This document shows positions 13,046 through 24,866 of a stretch of DNA of 64,000 nucleotides, in pieces. Positions within the stretch are counted from its first letter, which is position 1; the number at the start of each line of letters is the position of its first letter. The notes below the pieces were generated by a model, which was given only the letters and a program-made list of their open reading frames with translations, did not search any database and had not been told where the DNA came from. The DNA comes from Tubulanus polymorphus (taxonomy: Eukaryota; Nemertea; Palaeonemertea; Tubulaniformes; Tubulanidae), in NCBI RefSeq assembly GCF_964204645.1, contig NC_134028.1:9341001-9405000 (forward strand). The letters run 5' to 3'. Made by a program: the position numbers and the translations under genes.

Positions 13046-13594
13046 CCGGCAGGCGGCTGATTTGGGTTAATTTCGTTGGCTGCCTAGCTTAACAAATCGA
13101 TAAGGAAATAACTATATTACAAGGTTGAAGATCATTTCTGAGTTTAGCTTCAATCTGGGGATAAAGGTGCCAGTAAGCGATTTGATTCTTTTGGCTTTTT
13201 TGATCGTGTAAAATTTTCCGATTTCTCTAATTTTGAGGAAGTTAAGAATATAAAAGTGAATACTGAGACAACAAACTGTATTCATAGCTTCTTATACTGA
13301 TGGTTGTCGCATATGCGATAAGCTTAAGTCAGCGCATTTACTTGCATTACGATATCAAAAATGATCGATTATTGATTATTGCTATGATTTCCACTAACAT
13401 AGATCAATACAGTATATATAGATTAACATGTAGATAAACAGGACACGGCCAAAGGAGAGAACACATTCCTAGATTTTTTTTTTGTCGAGAGTGTTTCGCT
13501 CAGCCATACAACGCTTGAGCTAGATCTCACGGAACTTATGATAATGATAAAATCTTTGCGAATTGTATCACATGATAACATGATCACATGGGAT

Positions 13595-13690
13595 ACCGGC
13601 ACTCACCAGATGGCGCCACAGAAAACTGGGTCATACGTAGTGAAAAATCAGTCCATTTTCACTGAAATTTGAACTTGATTTTTAGGCTTA
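13595..13690 (-). repeat. possible repeat family D fragment
   Basis: Contains CTCACCAGATGGCG, the reverse complement of the CGCCATCTGGTGAG block found at the right end of the family D copies at 32.3 and 43.9 kb. The following ACTGAAATTTGAACTTGA is loosely like the family's interior. Only a fragment is present. Confidence 0.35.
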
Positions 13691-14083
13691 CAAATTTGCA
13701 AATTACCAAACTATTCTTAATTGATACAAGATTCGCTTTTTCACTCGGCGTATGGTATCGACTTCTCTGAAAAATGGTTTAATGACGAGAAAATTGAACT
13801 CGAATTTGACTGGAATGTAGATGGAATTGAAGCGCGGTAACTCAGTGTCACTAGCGATCCTGGTGGAATCCTCGCTTGTCACAGTAGCGTTGTCGGTATC
13901 CCATTCGATTGAAGCAAATTTCTTGCTCATAAACTTTTGTTAAAAACTCAAATAGCAACAATGTACATATATATTATCTTAAGTATGTCCACGGTAGAGC
14001 GTATCGTTGACATCATGGTTCAAATCGAAGATTTACTTTAATTGAACACCAGGGGGCAGTTGCTTAGTCAAAATCGGTAACCA

Positions 14084-14182
14084 GGATCCAGATCCACAGC
14101 AATGAGTTAAGATTTGACTCAGAAATGAACTGTTTTCAACTCCCTAGAGTCAACTATAACTCACAACTGTGGAACTGTGTCC
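14084..14182. mobile_element. palindromic MITE family B, copy 1
   Basis: About 100 bp, nearly self-complementary. It runs GGATCCAGATCCACAG..TGAGTTAAG at the left to AACTCACAACTGTGGAACTG at the right. Three more copies lie at 23601, 23783 and 35760. There is no ORF. The structure is that of a terminal-inverted-repeat MITE made almost wholly of its ends. Confidence 0.7.
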
Positions 14183-14743
14183 AGTGGATTACCGTCATGT
14201 AAAGGTGATAACTGTCTCAATGGTATTATTCAAGTGTTAACTTATGCTTAAGCAACTGGCCCCGAACATCAATGAGAAAGACTACCCCTAACAAAAGAAT
14301 ATTCCCGAAAAAATATAATCGGAGAGTGGTTATGAATGAAATCCTCTCTTGCACCAGTTTCTGGAAGTTAAGTATGTATAGCAATTTGAACGTAATGTAT
14401 GATGATTTCTTGGTGAAAAAATGATTTCGTTGAGTTCGCAATACGGTGGTAAATTCGTTTGTAAAATTCGTTCGATTAGAAGTGAACTATTGATTGTAAA
14501 TATAGTGCATATATTATCAAGTCAGTCAGTGCCCGTTCTATTGTTATTATGCAAATGTCGTTCACTGTTTTAAGTCCAATGAGAATAAATAAAAAATCAT
14601 TTGATACAAATTAAGATTTTTGTGGCTTCGTTGCGTTTCTTGGTTTGCATGTATAGGCATATATATCAAGTGGAAAAGCTCAATATTGGTCGAACGGACC
14701 CCGAAGGAAAGGTGAATTCCTAAATGACTTGAACCTTATGACG

Positions 14744-14893
14744 ACGGGGCCTTACCTAGCATTTGGATTTGGGGGTAGGGGAGGGGCTGGGCGATAAACC
14801 CGAAAATGGCAGTTCTATCGGATATTACTATATAGTATTTTGCAAAAAGGGCACTTTTTCCAAATTTACCTGCCCCCGCTAAATACGGCCCTG
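14744..14893. mobile_element. hAT-like short MITE
   Basis: The left end GGGGCCTTACCTAGCATTTG and right end GCTAAATACGGCCCTG are inverted and partly complementary. A G-rich block lies inside. ATGACG occurs just outside both ends (TTATGACGA and GATGACGT) and could be a degraded 8-bp target-site duplication. Non-coding. Confidence 0.5.
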
Positions 14894-15405
14894 GATGACG
14901 TTGATGACTCTAATGGTATATCATTTCTTGAGGCCTTTGACTGAATTTTAGCTGCAGAAATGTATCCATTGATTCAAGTGGACCGAACGAGCAGGCCCCC
15001 TTCGTTTCATTACACTGAACCAAAATAATGTAGGTTAACAAATTTTGTCAAAGTCAGTCTGTACAAAAAGATTGACAGGAAATCGAAGCTGCATTCTTCT
15101 ATCATTGTCCGCAGACATTTTCAATTAAATTTGTGTAATAGTTTCCGGCGCTCAGTAGCACAATAACTCCGCCATTTTCAAAAACCGAATACCCTTATTG
15201 ATAGACAATTGCGCATTCAAGCGTGATGTTATTCGCATATCATGTTATACATTCCCATAGCTGAGATTCTCCTCTTCCGGATGCTTTTTACCGTTCTCGT
15301 TTATCCTGAATATTAGCTGATATCATGGTAGTTTAGACAGATTGTATTGTTCGGCAACGTTTGTGTTACGAAATCTGTTAAACGTCGTCGTTAGCCTAAA
15401 AGAAA

Positions 15406-15501
15406 TGATATCTCGTTTCTTCTAATCGGCCAAGTCATTTTGTGAACTACAATAAAACTTGTCGGGTCAACTTTTATGCTGAGTGAGGAAACAAGGTATC
15501 A
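15406..15501 (+). mobile_element. MITE family A, copy 2 (internal deletion)
   Basis: Both TIRs are kept (TGATATCTCGTTTCTTC and GAGGAAACAAGGTATCA), as are the flanking blocks ATCGGCCAAGTCATTTTGTG and GTCGGGTCAAC. The middle ~90 bp that the other copies carry is missing, leaving 96 bp. Confidence 0.75.
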
Positions 15502-16341
15502 ATTTCTTAGTCTAGGTGTTTTCTTTATCAACTCAATCAAAGCTCTGAGAATAATCTGTCAGATGCGTTTGGTGTTGGGTGACGTGGGGAAAATATTCTT
15601 CGAGAAACAATGGAACAATGAATTGCGCAGATATCATATATACAGTGTATGTATCACCTCTGACGTGTATACATATGCGTACAGTGTAATGATATAATTA
15701 ACAGTGTTGTACGTATTGATCAGTAATATCGTATCGATTGGTATCTTTCTGAGCCGTATGTCAATTGTTACATCGTCCGATCGTGGGACGCCTGTCCATG
15801 CGCGTTTAAACTTACTAGAAGGACGGCGCACCAGCTTATTTCAAAGGAATCAATTGTTTCCGACGCTGTTTATCAGCGGAGAGTGAACATTTTGCAGTTT
15901 ATACGTCCATGGCCCGAGTGGAGGCCCACGGCCCAATACTAACCGTAAATAAGCGTTACTTCTTTCAAAGACCATTCGAATTTCAAATCATTCTTCGCAC
16001 AGATCCAATGCCTTGCCACTTTAACAGATGTTTAAACTACCTGTGTTAAGAAACTGTGTTTAAAAACTTAATTTGGTGTCAAGAAAAGATACATAGTACG
16101 GAAATGGTAAATACTTCAATACGGTGATCGGCTAAGTCATCGAAAATCTTGTTGAGCTTTTCTGGAAGATGAATTGTATCTATAGAAATTATTTTGTTAT
16201 AGAATCCCGGAGTAATTTCGTCGAGTGTCCGATGATAACTGTGTTTCGATGGTAAGTCTGGAAGTCATGCAGAACGTAACGTAATCAACTTATCGGAAGA
16301 ACTGATAAGATATCGATCAAGTCTCAACAGACTAATTTAAT

Positions 16342-16371
16342 TCGACGTTTCGTCCTCGGACGAAACGTCGA
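16342..16371. repeat. perfect 14-bp inverted repeat, 2-base loop
   Basis: TCGACGTTTCGTCC, then TC, then GGACGAAACGTCGA. The arms pair at every position and would form a stable hairpin or cruciform. The GAAACGTCG arm is like the GAAACGTTG segment of the Penelope-like fold-backs, but the CTGANGA part is absent. Confidence 0.85.
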
Positions 16372-16586
16372 TTCGTGTTTTATGTGTAACTGGTCTTTTT
16401 GATCGTAGACGATGTTGGATAATGCAGTTACCGCATCAATCTGTTGCTGCCATTTAGAGAAAAACTGAAGCCTTTTTTTCGCGATGCATCGAGACAAATA
16501 TCCTCTATACGTACACGGCTGTATTCATTCGGGAAAAGCGACACCGATTGTCCAAAGAATCATTATTAGCATTAAAGCTAAAAGAG

Positions 16587-16777
16587 TGATACCTTGTTTC
16601 TCCGAATCAGCCGGGTTATTTTTGTAAACCGCAGTAAAATTTCTGATCAGTTCATTTCTAGAGCTGCTGCATCTGTTATGGTTAACTTGATCATGATTTA
16701 AAAAAAGTAATCTTCAGGGTACATAGCCCTCCGGCCGGGTCAACTTTTAAGCTTAGCAGAAAGGGGAAACAAGGTAC
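16587..16777 (+). mobile_element. MITE family A, copy 3
   Basis: The left TIR TGATACCTTGTTTCTCC is the best preserved in the window; the right end is GGGGAAACAAGGTACG. All internal family blocks are present, including CAGTTCATTTCTAGAGCTG, AACTTGATCATGATTT and CCGGCCGGGTCAACTTTTAA. Confidence 0.85.
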
Positions 16778-19700
16778 GTATAATTTCTTCAGCCTTATAC
16801 ACGCGGAATAAAAACATTGCCGTTTTAGATGGCCCCGCGATGCCGCAGTGACATCACGTGAACGTTGCATATATCGATTCGATCAGAATTTAGTTTTCGA
16901 GCAACCGCAAAAATTTGACGACATTTTCCTTTTCAAAATCCATTCTATTACGACGTTCCGTTTGTTACGATTGATTTATATACTCGATAAAAAGATACTT
17001 CAAGTCAGAATTCATTTCTCAGTTAATTGTGGACCCCGGAATTGAGAGTTACGAATAGCTAACTGTTGGGCGTCTAAATCGAAGAAATCTCTTCAACGCT
17101 GTCCGATTTTTTGTATAACAGCTAAGAACAAACGGACCCGGTAAACTCCCTGGTAATTCACTAATGGCTGCTCGAATATCTATTGCTATGCAGGACTTGT
17201 ATGGCAATAAGGCAGTCGCACAACACCCCGAGAATCTCGAGACCTCTACACAGACTGTCGGATCTAAATGGAATTGGTTTATCATTTGGCAGGACAAACA
17301 TTTCTCGAATTCTTGACGAACATTGGACACCAAATATCGGCTGAAGGAAGTATATATACATATACGTATTTGCTAATTGTTTACGGGCGGGAGTGAAAGC
17401 GACTTGATCGCCGATATACATCGCGACGAAACGGTCAGGCTTATCTGATATTCAAGTCACAGCGCGTGTCATTTTAAAAGTACAGGTCTGATAATTGGAA
17501 ATCTGCGGCAATCTGTCATTGCGCTGAAAGGTCGTGTGTTAAACAAGACTTCTCTTTCATCCACTCGCACGGGGAAAGATTTGACGATCTATCTATATAT
17601 CCGATAAATCTCACTTATCGATATGGAATTGCTTTGAAAAATTTACATGGTAAACGGAATATCGGATTCGACGAGACCGAATATCGACTATTCATAAAGA
17701 TAAAAAAAGTTGACATTGACAAAGAAAATGAAAAGACAAGCATTTTTTTCTAGGATGACATAAAATGTCGATCGCTTAATCGAGGCCCTCCTTCATAACA
17801 CACTTGCTCATAACACACTTGGTCACACTTTTCCTTTCCAAAAGCATTATACCTTTTGTAAATTATGTGTTTAATGTATTCATTTACTTGAATTATCTTC
17901 AGGTATCCGCCATACAGTACTATGTATTTGTGTTGTATCATGAAAATTTGCTTTTTGATATAATAAACTAAAGGATAATAATAATTCTTTATCAGCTTTA
18001 TTTTGTTAATTATGCTCCATTCTTTTGTCTTTTTTGTCCATTTTGAAATCCATGATTAATGTTTTCCATCAAATCAATTGAATTGAATTGCACTATGATG
18101 TGCCTTTTCATTCCCAGATGGTTAGGGTACTCGGAGCCTATTGAAGAGAAAAATAGAGAGCAGTGACGTTTAGTTAGATAGTTTTCAAAATGAAGTCGAA
18201 AAGTCGCTCACCAGTTCTCATAGTTTTCTGCATAATTTTCATTTTTGCTTCAATTGAATTATATAAATGTCACTCGTCTCGTCTGTGGAAACAAACTCGG
18301 AGCTTTCCGGGATATTCCGACCGTTGTTAATGACGCATTGATAACTTTAGTACGACATGTCGCAATAGTATATACGAGTTGCCATCGCGTGTGCCAAAAA
18401 AACTAATATGTCTGACTTATGTCTGCTTTGTATACGACTAGCTAGATTAAAAAACATACGACAAACAACTTGTACAAACACCGAGGAGATTATAACAGAA
18501 CTACGATCGACGTTTTCATTCGGAAAAGAAATAATTGTCTCGAGTATGAGATATACAGAAGAGAAACAGTCGCTTAAAAACGACGTCATTAGCCAAATTC
18601 GTGCACGAAGTGACAATAAGAAGACACGGTCATATCGTTTCTAACCGCAGTCGCACGCAATCATTTGAACCCCCTATTGGGCACCGGCTAGAATAGAATA
18701 AGCCCCCCTAGTGATAATAACCTGAACTAGTACACTCCAAGCCGATCAAAACGCGTAATTAAAAATGGCGTTACGCGTATAACAGATGACAGCGTCGATT
18801 CGAATAAAAAGTAAATAAAATAACAGTTTTTGTTGCCGTCGATATTCTGTGAAAAAGAAGAAATGCATTCCTATTGAAATAGAACATCGTGGCGTTTCTT
18901 ATTCTTTCCTTCTCAGGCTTTCAATGTAATACACATTGGATGGCCAGACCAGTGAATAACAGATACCCGCACCAGGTGTCCAAGTTTGCTACTTTTTAGT
19001 TCGCGTATCGTGGATTTGAACATCACAAGGCCCCGGAGACAACAGAAATACGACCCTCGTCTGTCGCAAAGTATACGACATTCGTTAGATTTAATCATGT
19101 TAATTGAAATGAAATGAACTTTTTGTCAAAGTTTTTGAATGCCGCGAGCACGTGTCCGAAGTATCTAGAAAATAGTTAAAACGTCGACTTGACTAATCAA
19201 CAATGACGTTAATCTTAGTGGCTGATATTACCGATTAATTTGGAAATAATGATGTTCATGGTCACGCAAGAATAATTACTGAGTAGCAACAATTGAAAAC
19301 CACTCCTTACAAGTTCAGCTCTTTCCGATCTACTCTTAAATAGGGTGGGATTTAGCATAACAATACCTTTTTGAAACTTTTTCAAAATATTGGCCTTTTG
19401 TTTTCCGAGTCTCAGCAGTGTTATATCGGACGGGTCTCACGAGTTTTTTTTTGCGAAAATCGTTTTAGTTTTCACCGCTGGATAACGTGAACAATCTAAA
19501 CCGCAATTAGGAAATTCATTATCCACGAAAAAACCGTCTCCAACTGAGTGAGATTCGTGGTCTGTGAATAGTTACAAACAAACAGTGTTGTTAGATAATT
19601 GGTAGCACGAAACACAGTTTGTCAAAATCGCGTACAGTCGATTCCGGACAGAAAAACTGACGTAAAAAAAACGATAATTGAACAATGCGAATGCTAAATA

Positions 19701-19862
19701 TGGCCGAGTCTCATAGAAACATCTCAACTGCGTGCCCCTCCTCGTAAACAATGCGCAAGTTCGCCATTTCCCACAAAATAGGGACAATATACGAATAGTG
19801 TCGACTTATTGAGGTTTAGTTTCACGCAGTTTCTGTGGGACTAATTAGTAATTCTCGCTCAC

Positions 19863-20130
19863 CGGTACCGCCGGTGATTGTTGTTTTGCAGGACCTATTA
19901 CGCGCGTTGTTGTTCAATCTCGCTCGAAATCGGAAATAGAAATATGTGATATTGTCACGATTAAATTCGCTATAAAGCGGTGATGATTCTTTTAATTTCG
20001 CGCTGACAATCGCGTCTGCGAAGTTTTCAATGCGCCGTCGATGCGCACGGTTTTCGAACTCTTTCACGGATTTCGCAACAACCCCCGTGTAGTAACACTT
20101 TACACCGAAACGATTTCGTGAATACGTACG
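19863..20130 (-). CDS. candidate coding exon, protein unknown
   Basis: The minus strand is open from 20130, after an in-frame TAA, down to a consensus-like donor: the coding frame ends ..GGCGGTACCG and is followed by GTGAGCGAG. The roughly 85 residues are varied and lysine- and arginine-rich in the middle (CYYTGVVAKSVKEFENRAHR around residues 14-33, then FADAIVSAKLKESSPLYSEF). Codons contain many C and G third positions for such AT-rich DNA, which favours real coding. No convincing acceptor was found at the 5' side, and the family was not recognised. The opposite strand also has a short open frame. Could be an internal exon or a relic. Confidence 0.35.
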
Positions 20131-20589
20131 TTAACAACTGCGGTGTGGAAATGGGTTTAAAAATCTTGACACATCCACGTTGTGTAAAAAATCATTCATC
20201 CGTCTCGCTGTGAATTGTGAAATGTAATTTTTTTTCTGAAAAGATTATTTTTTTCATGATACGCTATATAGATGTCGTCTTATTTGTCTGACAACGATGG
20301 GCTCTTTTTTCACGTATGTTTAAGTTGGAACAATCTTTAAAACCCAGAATCGCTCGACTATTCTCTACAAATCTATTTGCAATTCGTTGGAGAAATGATT
20401 CGAACAGATATGTAAATCTCTGAAATTGTATTCCTATCAATATATTCAGGGCAGTTCTCGGCAAGATGTAATTGTGTTATAAGTTTTACTGCCGATCATT
20501 TCCTACTTCAGTAATTTTTCTACGGTACTTTCGCTGTCCTGCCGCGTACCTCGTTCAATAGTACTAACGAATCATTGCCTTTATTTCAG

Positions 20590-20640
20590 AAACATCACAA
20601 ATGAAAGCGATCTAAAGGATCCGGCTTGTAGAAAGCTGTG
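20590..20640 (+). CDS. candidate micro-exon 1 (51 nt)
   Basis: Bounded by a strong acceptor (GCCTTTATTTCAG) and a strong donor (CTGTG|GTAAGC). Reading from the second base gives NITNESDLKDPACRKL plus two bases of a split codon. The next candidate exon at 20778 continues the same frame. Both splice sites, the length and the frame agree, but 51 bases is too short to identify a protein or exclude chance. Confidence 0.35.
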
Positions 20641-20777
20641 GTAAGCTCGAAAAAAGAAAAACTACATACTTTACGTTGCTGCCTCGAAATCTCATTAGAT
20701 TTCTAAACACACAAACTAGAAAATATCAATTGTATGCATGTGTGTAGCTATGTAAGTAGGGATCATTTCTTTTTCAG

Positions 20778-20810
20778 GAAACACTGCTGTATTTCCATTC
20801 CTCATATGGA
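20778..20810 (+). CDS. candidate micro-exon 2 (33 nt)
   Basis: Bounded by acceptor CATTTCTTTTTCAG and donor GGA|GTGAGT, one of the best donors in the window. Joined to the exon ending at 20640, the split codon becomes TGG and the frame continues as KHCCISIPHM. A cysteine pair is present. The protein is not recognised, and no further exon was found with confidence. Confidence 0.33.
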
Positions 20811-22051
20811 GTGAGTTTTTCTTTACAAATCTACTTTTCCTTTTTAATCAAGTACGAGTTCATCTGTTTCTCATTCTCTCTCTCTCCTGTCTTTTCTTTC
20901 TTTATCTCTCTTTCATTGGGTGCCTCATGCCTTAGCGGCCTTTTAGGCTTTGCAAGTCCCACGTGGAAAGCGCGCTACAACATTTGTCAATTTGTTTTTT
21001 TCTCGTTCTTTTTTCAATTCTTTATCTTTCTTCTGATCTTATTGTCCCGCTTTGCCGTGAAAATTATCGAGTTGAATTCAAATTGATTCGTTTTAGAAGA
21101 AAACGAAAGAAATCTGTAATGTTCAATATAACGATGGATTGATATTGCGTGGTAGCACACGTACAAACCTCACACAGTATAGTATAATTGGTCAAAACTG
21201 TTCTTATCCTCGCCGAGTATAGAATACTGTAACCAATTACAACAACAACCACCTTACACGATTAATCCAAAAAACATGTTCACTAGAAATTCCGCAGGTT
21301 CGAACGATCTCACCGCACAAAATAATAACATCATTCTCAAAAACAACAGTCTTTCCCCAGTTCCACTGAAACGTGTCTTCTCCGCTGGAAGCCTTGTTTA
21401 GCTAGGTTCGAGTAAAATACCTACATCGTTCGGTTCTTATAAACCTGAGGGAGATGTAGTTTGTTTTTTTTTCAACTACGAGGGGCATTCTCCGAGAGGA
21501 ACTCGAGATTTAAAGCGCTATCAATTTTTAGCCTAAACCGAACAGGGGTCACTTTGCGTAGGTGGTTGATGTCTAAGTGAATGGAGATTATTAGACCGGA
21601 GACGCGAAAAAATAAAGCGCGTAAGAAAATGCACCATGGAATTCCGTCGACTGCAGGTAGATTGCAAAGCAGTACCGTTTCAGTTCGGTGGTCATTTCAA
21701 TGGGAAGAGATTTTGCCCCTTAATAACAACGATGAGTCTTTATTTCGTACAAGAAGTGCAGACTACAAGAGGAAAAAAGAGAATGCGAAAATACAAAAAA
21801 ATCCACATTCACATGGAAAAACGTGTTAACAGACTGAATAATTTAAGGACATAGATTTAAAGCTTCGTTTAGGGTACACGACTTAGCAGATGCAATTAGG
21901 TCCCTTATCTTATTTTTGCTAAATTGAAAGTTAAAATATGGATAAAACAGAAGAAATTAAGTCAAACATATACTGGGCTGCCTCGATATATTCAACCGCG
22001 GAATGAGAGCTGGATATCTGGAACAATTAAATGTCCTTAGTTTTTTTTTCT
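20811..22051. other. unresolved stretch, pyrimidine-rich at left
   Basis: Positions 20811-21060 are T- and C-rich, including CTCTCTCTCTC. Overlapping short plus-strand frames at 21581-21854 are rich in Lys and Arg, and no domain was recognised. A TGCAG|GTAGAT donor-like site lies at about 21655. Nothing firmly assignable. Confidence 0.3.
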
Positions 22052-22300
22052 ATCTTGAAATAGGGGTCAACCATGTTATTTATTTGATTTGTAGATTTCG
22101 TTTTTAAGATTTTCATTTTGAATCGGTGTCCCTTGCAAACCCACCGCAACTACCAAGAACGAAGCAGGGGGTTTGATTTTGAAATCGGAAATCGAAGTAC
22201 TGATATAGTTGTATGATCGGCGAAGTGCATAATTGATAATTTCGGTACTAGTTCATTGAATTGATCTTCCGACCAGCCTGAATCGGAAGTGACTGGCTGG
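22052..22300 (+). repeat. interspersed repeat family C, copy 3 (longest)
   Basis: Contains all family blocks: CTTGAAATAGGGGTC, TAGATTTCGTTTT, CGGTGTCCCTTGCAAACCCA, GGGGGTTTGATTTTGAAATC, GGAAATCGAAGTACTGATAT, GATCGG, GACCAGCCTGAATCGG. Non-coding. Confidence 0.68.
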
Positions 22301-22620
22301 GGTTAAGTTTTACATTTACAATCTAAACTTCGAACCTTTTTCTAAACGTAGTTTGCATTCTTTAAACGTGTCGAGATAATTATAGAGTAGCATAGGATAT
22401 AGGTGTGGTCTATCATTGATATAGAAGATGGCGCCTAAAGCGATTTAACTATTAGATACGATACTCAATTAATTCGCTATATGATGTAATTATATAATTA
22501 TGTTAGCAACGAACTTCGAATTATTACACATCGACTTCCTTCCTTCCGAGTGTAATTACCCGTTAGTAATCCTTACCTTCACAGGTGGCGCGGTTTGTGA
22601 ATAATTTAGCCTGACGACAT

Positions 22621-22719
22621 TGTCACCGGGTTCGGATGGCCCGGAGAGTTCTCGGAGGCACAGTCAGTGTTGTCACCGGGTTTGATGGCCCGTAGATTTC
22701 TCGTAGGCACAGTCAGTGC
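22621..22719 (+). repeat. two-copy 50-bp tandem duplication
   Basis: The unit TGTCACCGGGTT..GATGGCCC..TTCTCG.AGGCACAGTCAGTG occurs at 22621-22670 and again at 22671-22719, with a few substitutions and small indels. It is GC-richer than its surroundings and lies 200 bp upstream of the plus-strand tRNA-Pro. Confidence 0.85.
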
Positions 22720-22921
22720 ACGCGATCTTACTTTTTATATAATAGATTCATATAGATAATAAATATGATGATGATAATGACAGTACAAGTAATGGTAATA
22801 AGATATATCGTAATTGTCAGAGAATAGGCCTTAACTCTTTTTGGATAATCGTGATTATTCGTCCCCATTTCGTGGTGTTTGATATATTGTAATCTGAAAA
22901 TATCACCATACGATATCTATC

Positions 22922-22993
22922 GGCTCGTTGGTCTAGTGGTATGATTCTCGCTTAGGGTGCGAGAGGTCCCGGGTTCGACTCCCGGACGAGCCC
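22922..22993 (+). tRNA. tRNA-Pro (anticodon AGG)
   Basis: A complete 72-base cloverleaf: acceptor GGCTCGT/ACGAGCC with discriminator C, A box TTGGTCTAGTGG, anticodon stem CTCGC/GCGAG with loop TTAGGGT (anticodon AGG, read as IGG), and T arm CCGGG-TTCGACT-CCCGG. It differs from the minus-strand gene at 11.5 kb at only a few positions, including the anticodon. No intron is present and CCA is not encoded. The first TTTT is about 40 bases downstream, farther than usual. Confidence 0.95.
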
Positions 22994-23600
22994 CAATTCA
23001 CTATGTTTGATTTCGCCTCTTGTGAAGAGTCATTTTGCTTCTAGTTTCCATAACATCATTTGGGATTTTTTCTATTTTTGAAATTTTGATTTCGTTAATG
23101 TTCAGAATTGATAATTTCAATTTTCGATGAGTTTCTAAGATTCATTGAAGCAAGACAAGTACTTATATATAAACTAAATTTCATTAAGGATTAATGCATT
23201 TGTACACTAATAAAGGCCAAAAGCCGTATTCTAGTATATATCAATAAAAAGGCTTGTTATCCCCTCGTCAGTTATTAAGTTTTTAGTGTAGCTTTGATGC
23301 GTTCGAGATGACAAAATGACATTTTAACGTTGTGTGATGATTACGGGTTCGGTCGAAATGTCAGGATCGCATGGTGTCGCATAAAAGCAGCTTCTCGAGC
23401 GTTTTAGATATGTCATCTTAAAAAGCGAAGTAAGCTGAAATTATACAGTGCGCATCATAAACGTATGTATAACTCTCAATGATTTAATCTTTCTCACATT
23501 TTCAATCCGGTATCCTAGAACATGGGAACTATATTTTCTCATTTCCGATTAGTGATTTTCCTGATAGATTTTCGGAAAGTTGACAAAATAGTTAATTTCC

Positions 23601-23710
23601 GGGGTCCAGTTCCACAGTTCCGAGTTATGATTTGACTCAGAGTTAACTCATGGAAAATAAATAACTTTAACTCAGAATTAACTCTAACTCAGAACTGTGG
23701 AAATGGGTCC
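23601..23710. mobile_element. palindromic MITE family B, copy 2
   Basis: The left end GGGGTCCAGTTCCACAGTTC and the right end AACTGTGGAAATGGGTCC are inverted repeats. The inner TGACTCAGAGTTAACTC and GAGTTAACTC-like blocks make it nearly palindromic along its whole 110 bp. Confidence 0.8.
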
Positions 23711-23782
23711 AGGGCCCGGATTCATAGACTCAGTATCAAAGTTTTCCCCGGGGTAAAACATCAATCTGGGTGACAACCTCTA

Positions 23783-23887
23783 GGGGTCATTTCCACGGTT
23801 CTGAGTTAAGATTTAACTCTGAGTTAACCCATTGAAAATGAACTAACTTTAACTCAGAGTTAACTCTCACAACTGTGGAACTGAGTC
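23783..23887. mobile_element. palindromic MITE family B, copy 3
   Basis: Starts GGGGTCATTTCCACGGTTCT and ends ACAACTGTGGAACTGAGTC, only 72 bp after the previous copy in the same layout. The spacer between them begins GGGCCCGGATTCATAGACTC, itself like a MITE end, so this is a nest of related short elements. Confidence 0.78.
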
Positions 23888-24306
23888 TTGAGTAACAATG
23901 AGAAACCATGGTTAAAACTGACAAATTTCAAAATGTTCCTAGAGTCTATTTAGCATTGGTGGTCCCTTTTTATCTCACTGACAATATCTCGGGTAATTTC
24001 ACAGGTCAACGGTCCTCCGTAATAAAAAGTTTCTTAGAATTCAAATTATGGTAAAATCAAATCAATGCTGTGACGGAGGCGTCTGTTTCCAAGATTTCAT
24101 CTGTATAAATATCTATGATAATGATAATAATTATTATATTAATGATATTGATAATAAAATATCATTTAAAATTGCTTTACACCAAAACAATGTCAAAGCT
24201 CTTTATATTGTTACGGCCAGAAAAAGTCAAACCACAAATACAACTCTACATACCAACTGTTTTATTAACTGAACTGAACAGCTGTATAGCAACAGTACGG
24301 ACATAC

Positions 24307-24610
24307 GCCCAACGCACACGGCAAAACATTTGTTTCGCCAAAACAGAAAATACGTTTTTCATAAAACGTTTTGCCCGAAAACGATAAAACGTTCAACGCA
24401 CACGGGACAAAAACTTTCTCGACTAAATAAAACGTTTTTCGCAAATCAAGTAGTGCTTGTTTCGCGAAAAACGTTTTTTGCTCGCGAAAAACATTTTTCA
24501 GGTCGGCGTTTTGTGTTTAGCCTCCCCCGCACACGGCATAAGAAAAAACATCGAAAACGTTTTTTTTTTAACGAGGAAAAAACGTTTTTTCGGTGCCGTG
24601 TGCGTTGGGC
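24307..24610. mobile_element. 304-bp palindromic MITE (family E)
   Basis: Begins GCCCAACGCACACGGC and ends with its exact reverse complement GCCGTGTGCGTTGGGC. Internal copies of AACGCACACGG and many AAAACGTTTT-type blocks make most of it self-complementary. Frames in it are open on both strands only because of this composition. No transposase is present. Confidence 0.88.
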
Positions 24611-24717
24611 TTTATACATGCAACAACAATGAAAGTATATATGGATTAAATGGGGGATGCAGCAATAACTACGAAACCAACAATGCAAGATCACAAACAT
24701 GCAACATAGAAAGCATT

Positions 24718-24866
24718 GGTGAAACACTATTCCGTGTTGTTACGATATATAGAATCCTACACTAAGAAGAGGAGAAAGATGAAGTCTGTAAAAGTTTCCT
24801 TCAAACTGATGATTTATTGATTCGACATTTCGACTATATCCTAATAATCATCTTCATTGAAGTTCA
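24718..24866 (+). mobile_element. Penelope-like terminal fragment, copy 1
   Basis: Contains TTCCGTGTTGTTACGATATA, GAATCCTACACTAA, and then TTCGACATTTCGACTATATC with ATCATCTTCA. The same ordered blocks occur at 60535-60680 and, on the minus strand, in the fold-back at 54.5 kb. On the minus strand the hairpin reads ATGAAGA - GATTAT/ATAGTC - GAAA, a hammerhead-like core with its first C changed. Assignment to Penelope-like elements is inferred from this motif set. Confidence 0.5.

Larger units (their letters stand above)
11560..19862. other. mainly gene-free stretch with repeats
   Basis: Apart from the repeats listed separately and the small exon candidate at 12.5 kb, no supported gene was seen. 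Coding-like short frames exist at 13703-13930 (minus), 16848-17045 (plus), 17049-17420 (both strands open) and 18408-18644 (plus). They lack recognisable domains, and the strand could not be decided where both are open. Confidence 0.4.

Noticed and set aside
18408-18644. MSDLCLLCIRLAR frame as a ZAD-type zinc-finger protein
   Set aside because: Only one C-x2-C pair is present; the second pair and the spacing of the ZAD domain are missing.
24446-24765. Overlapping ~100-codon frames on both strands
   Set aside because: Inside the palindromic MITE; composition artefact.
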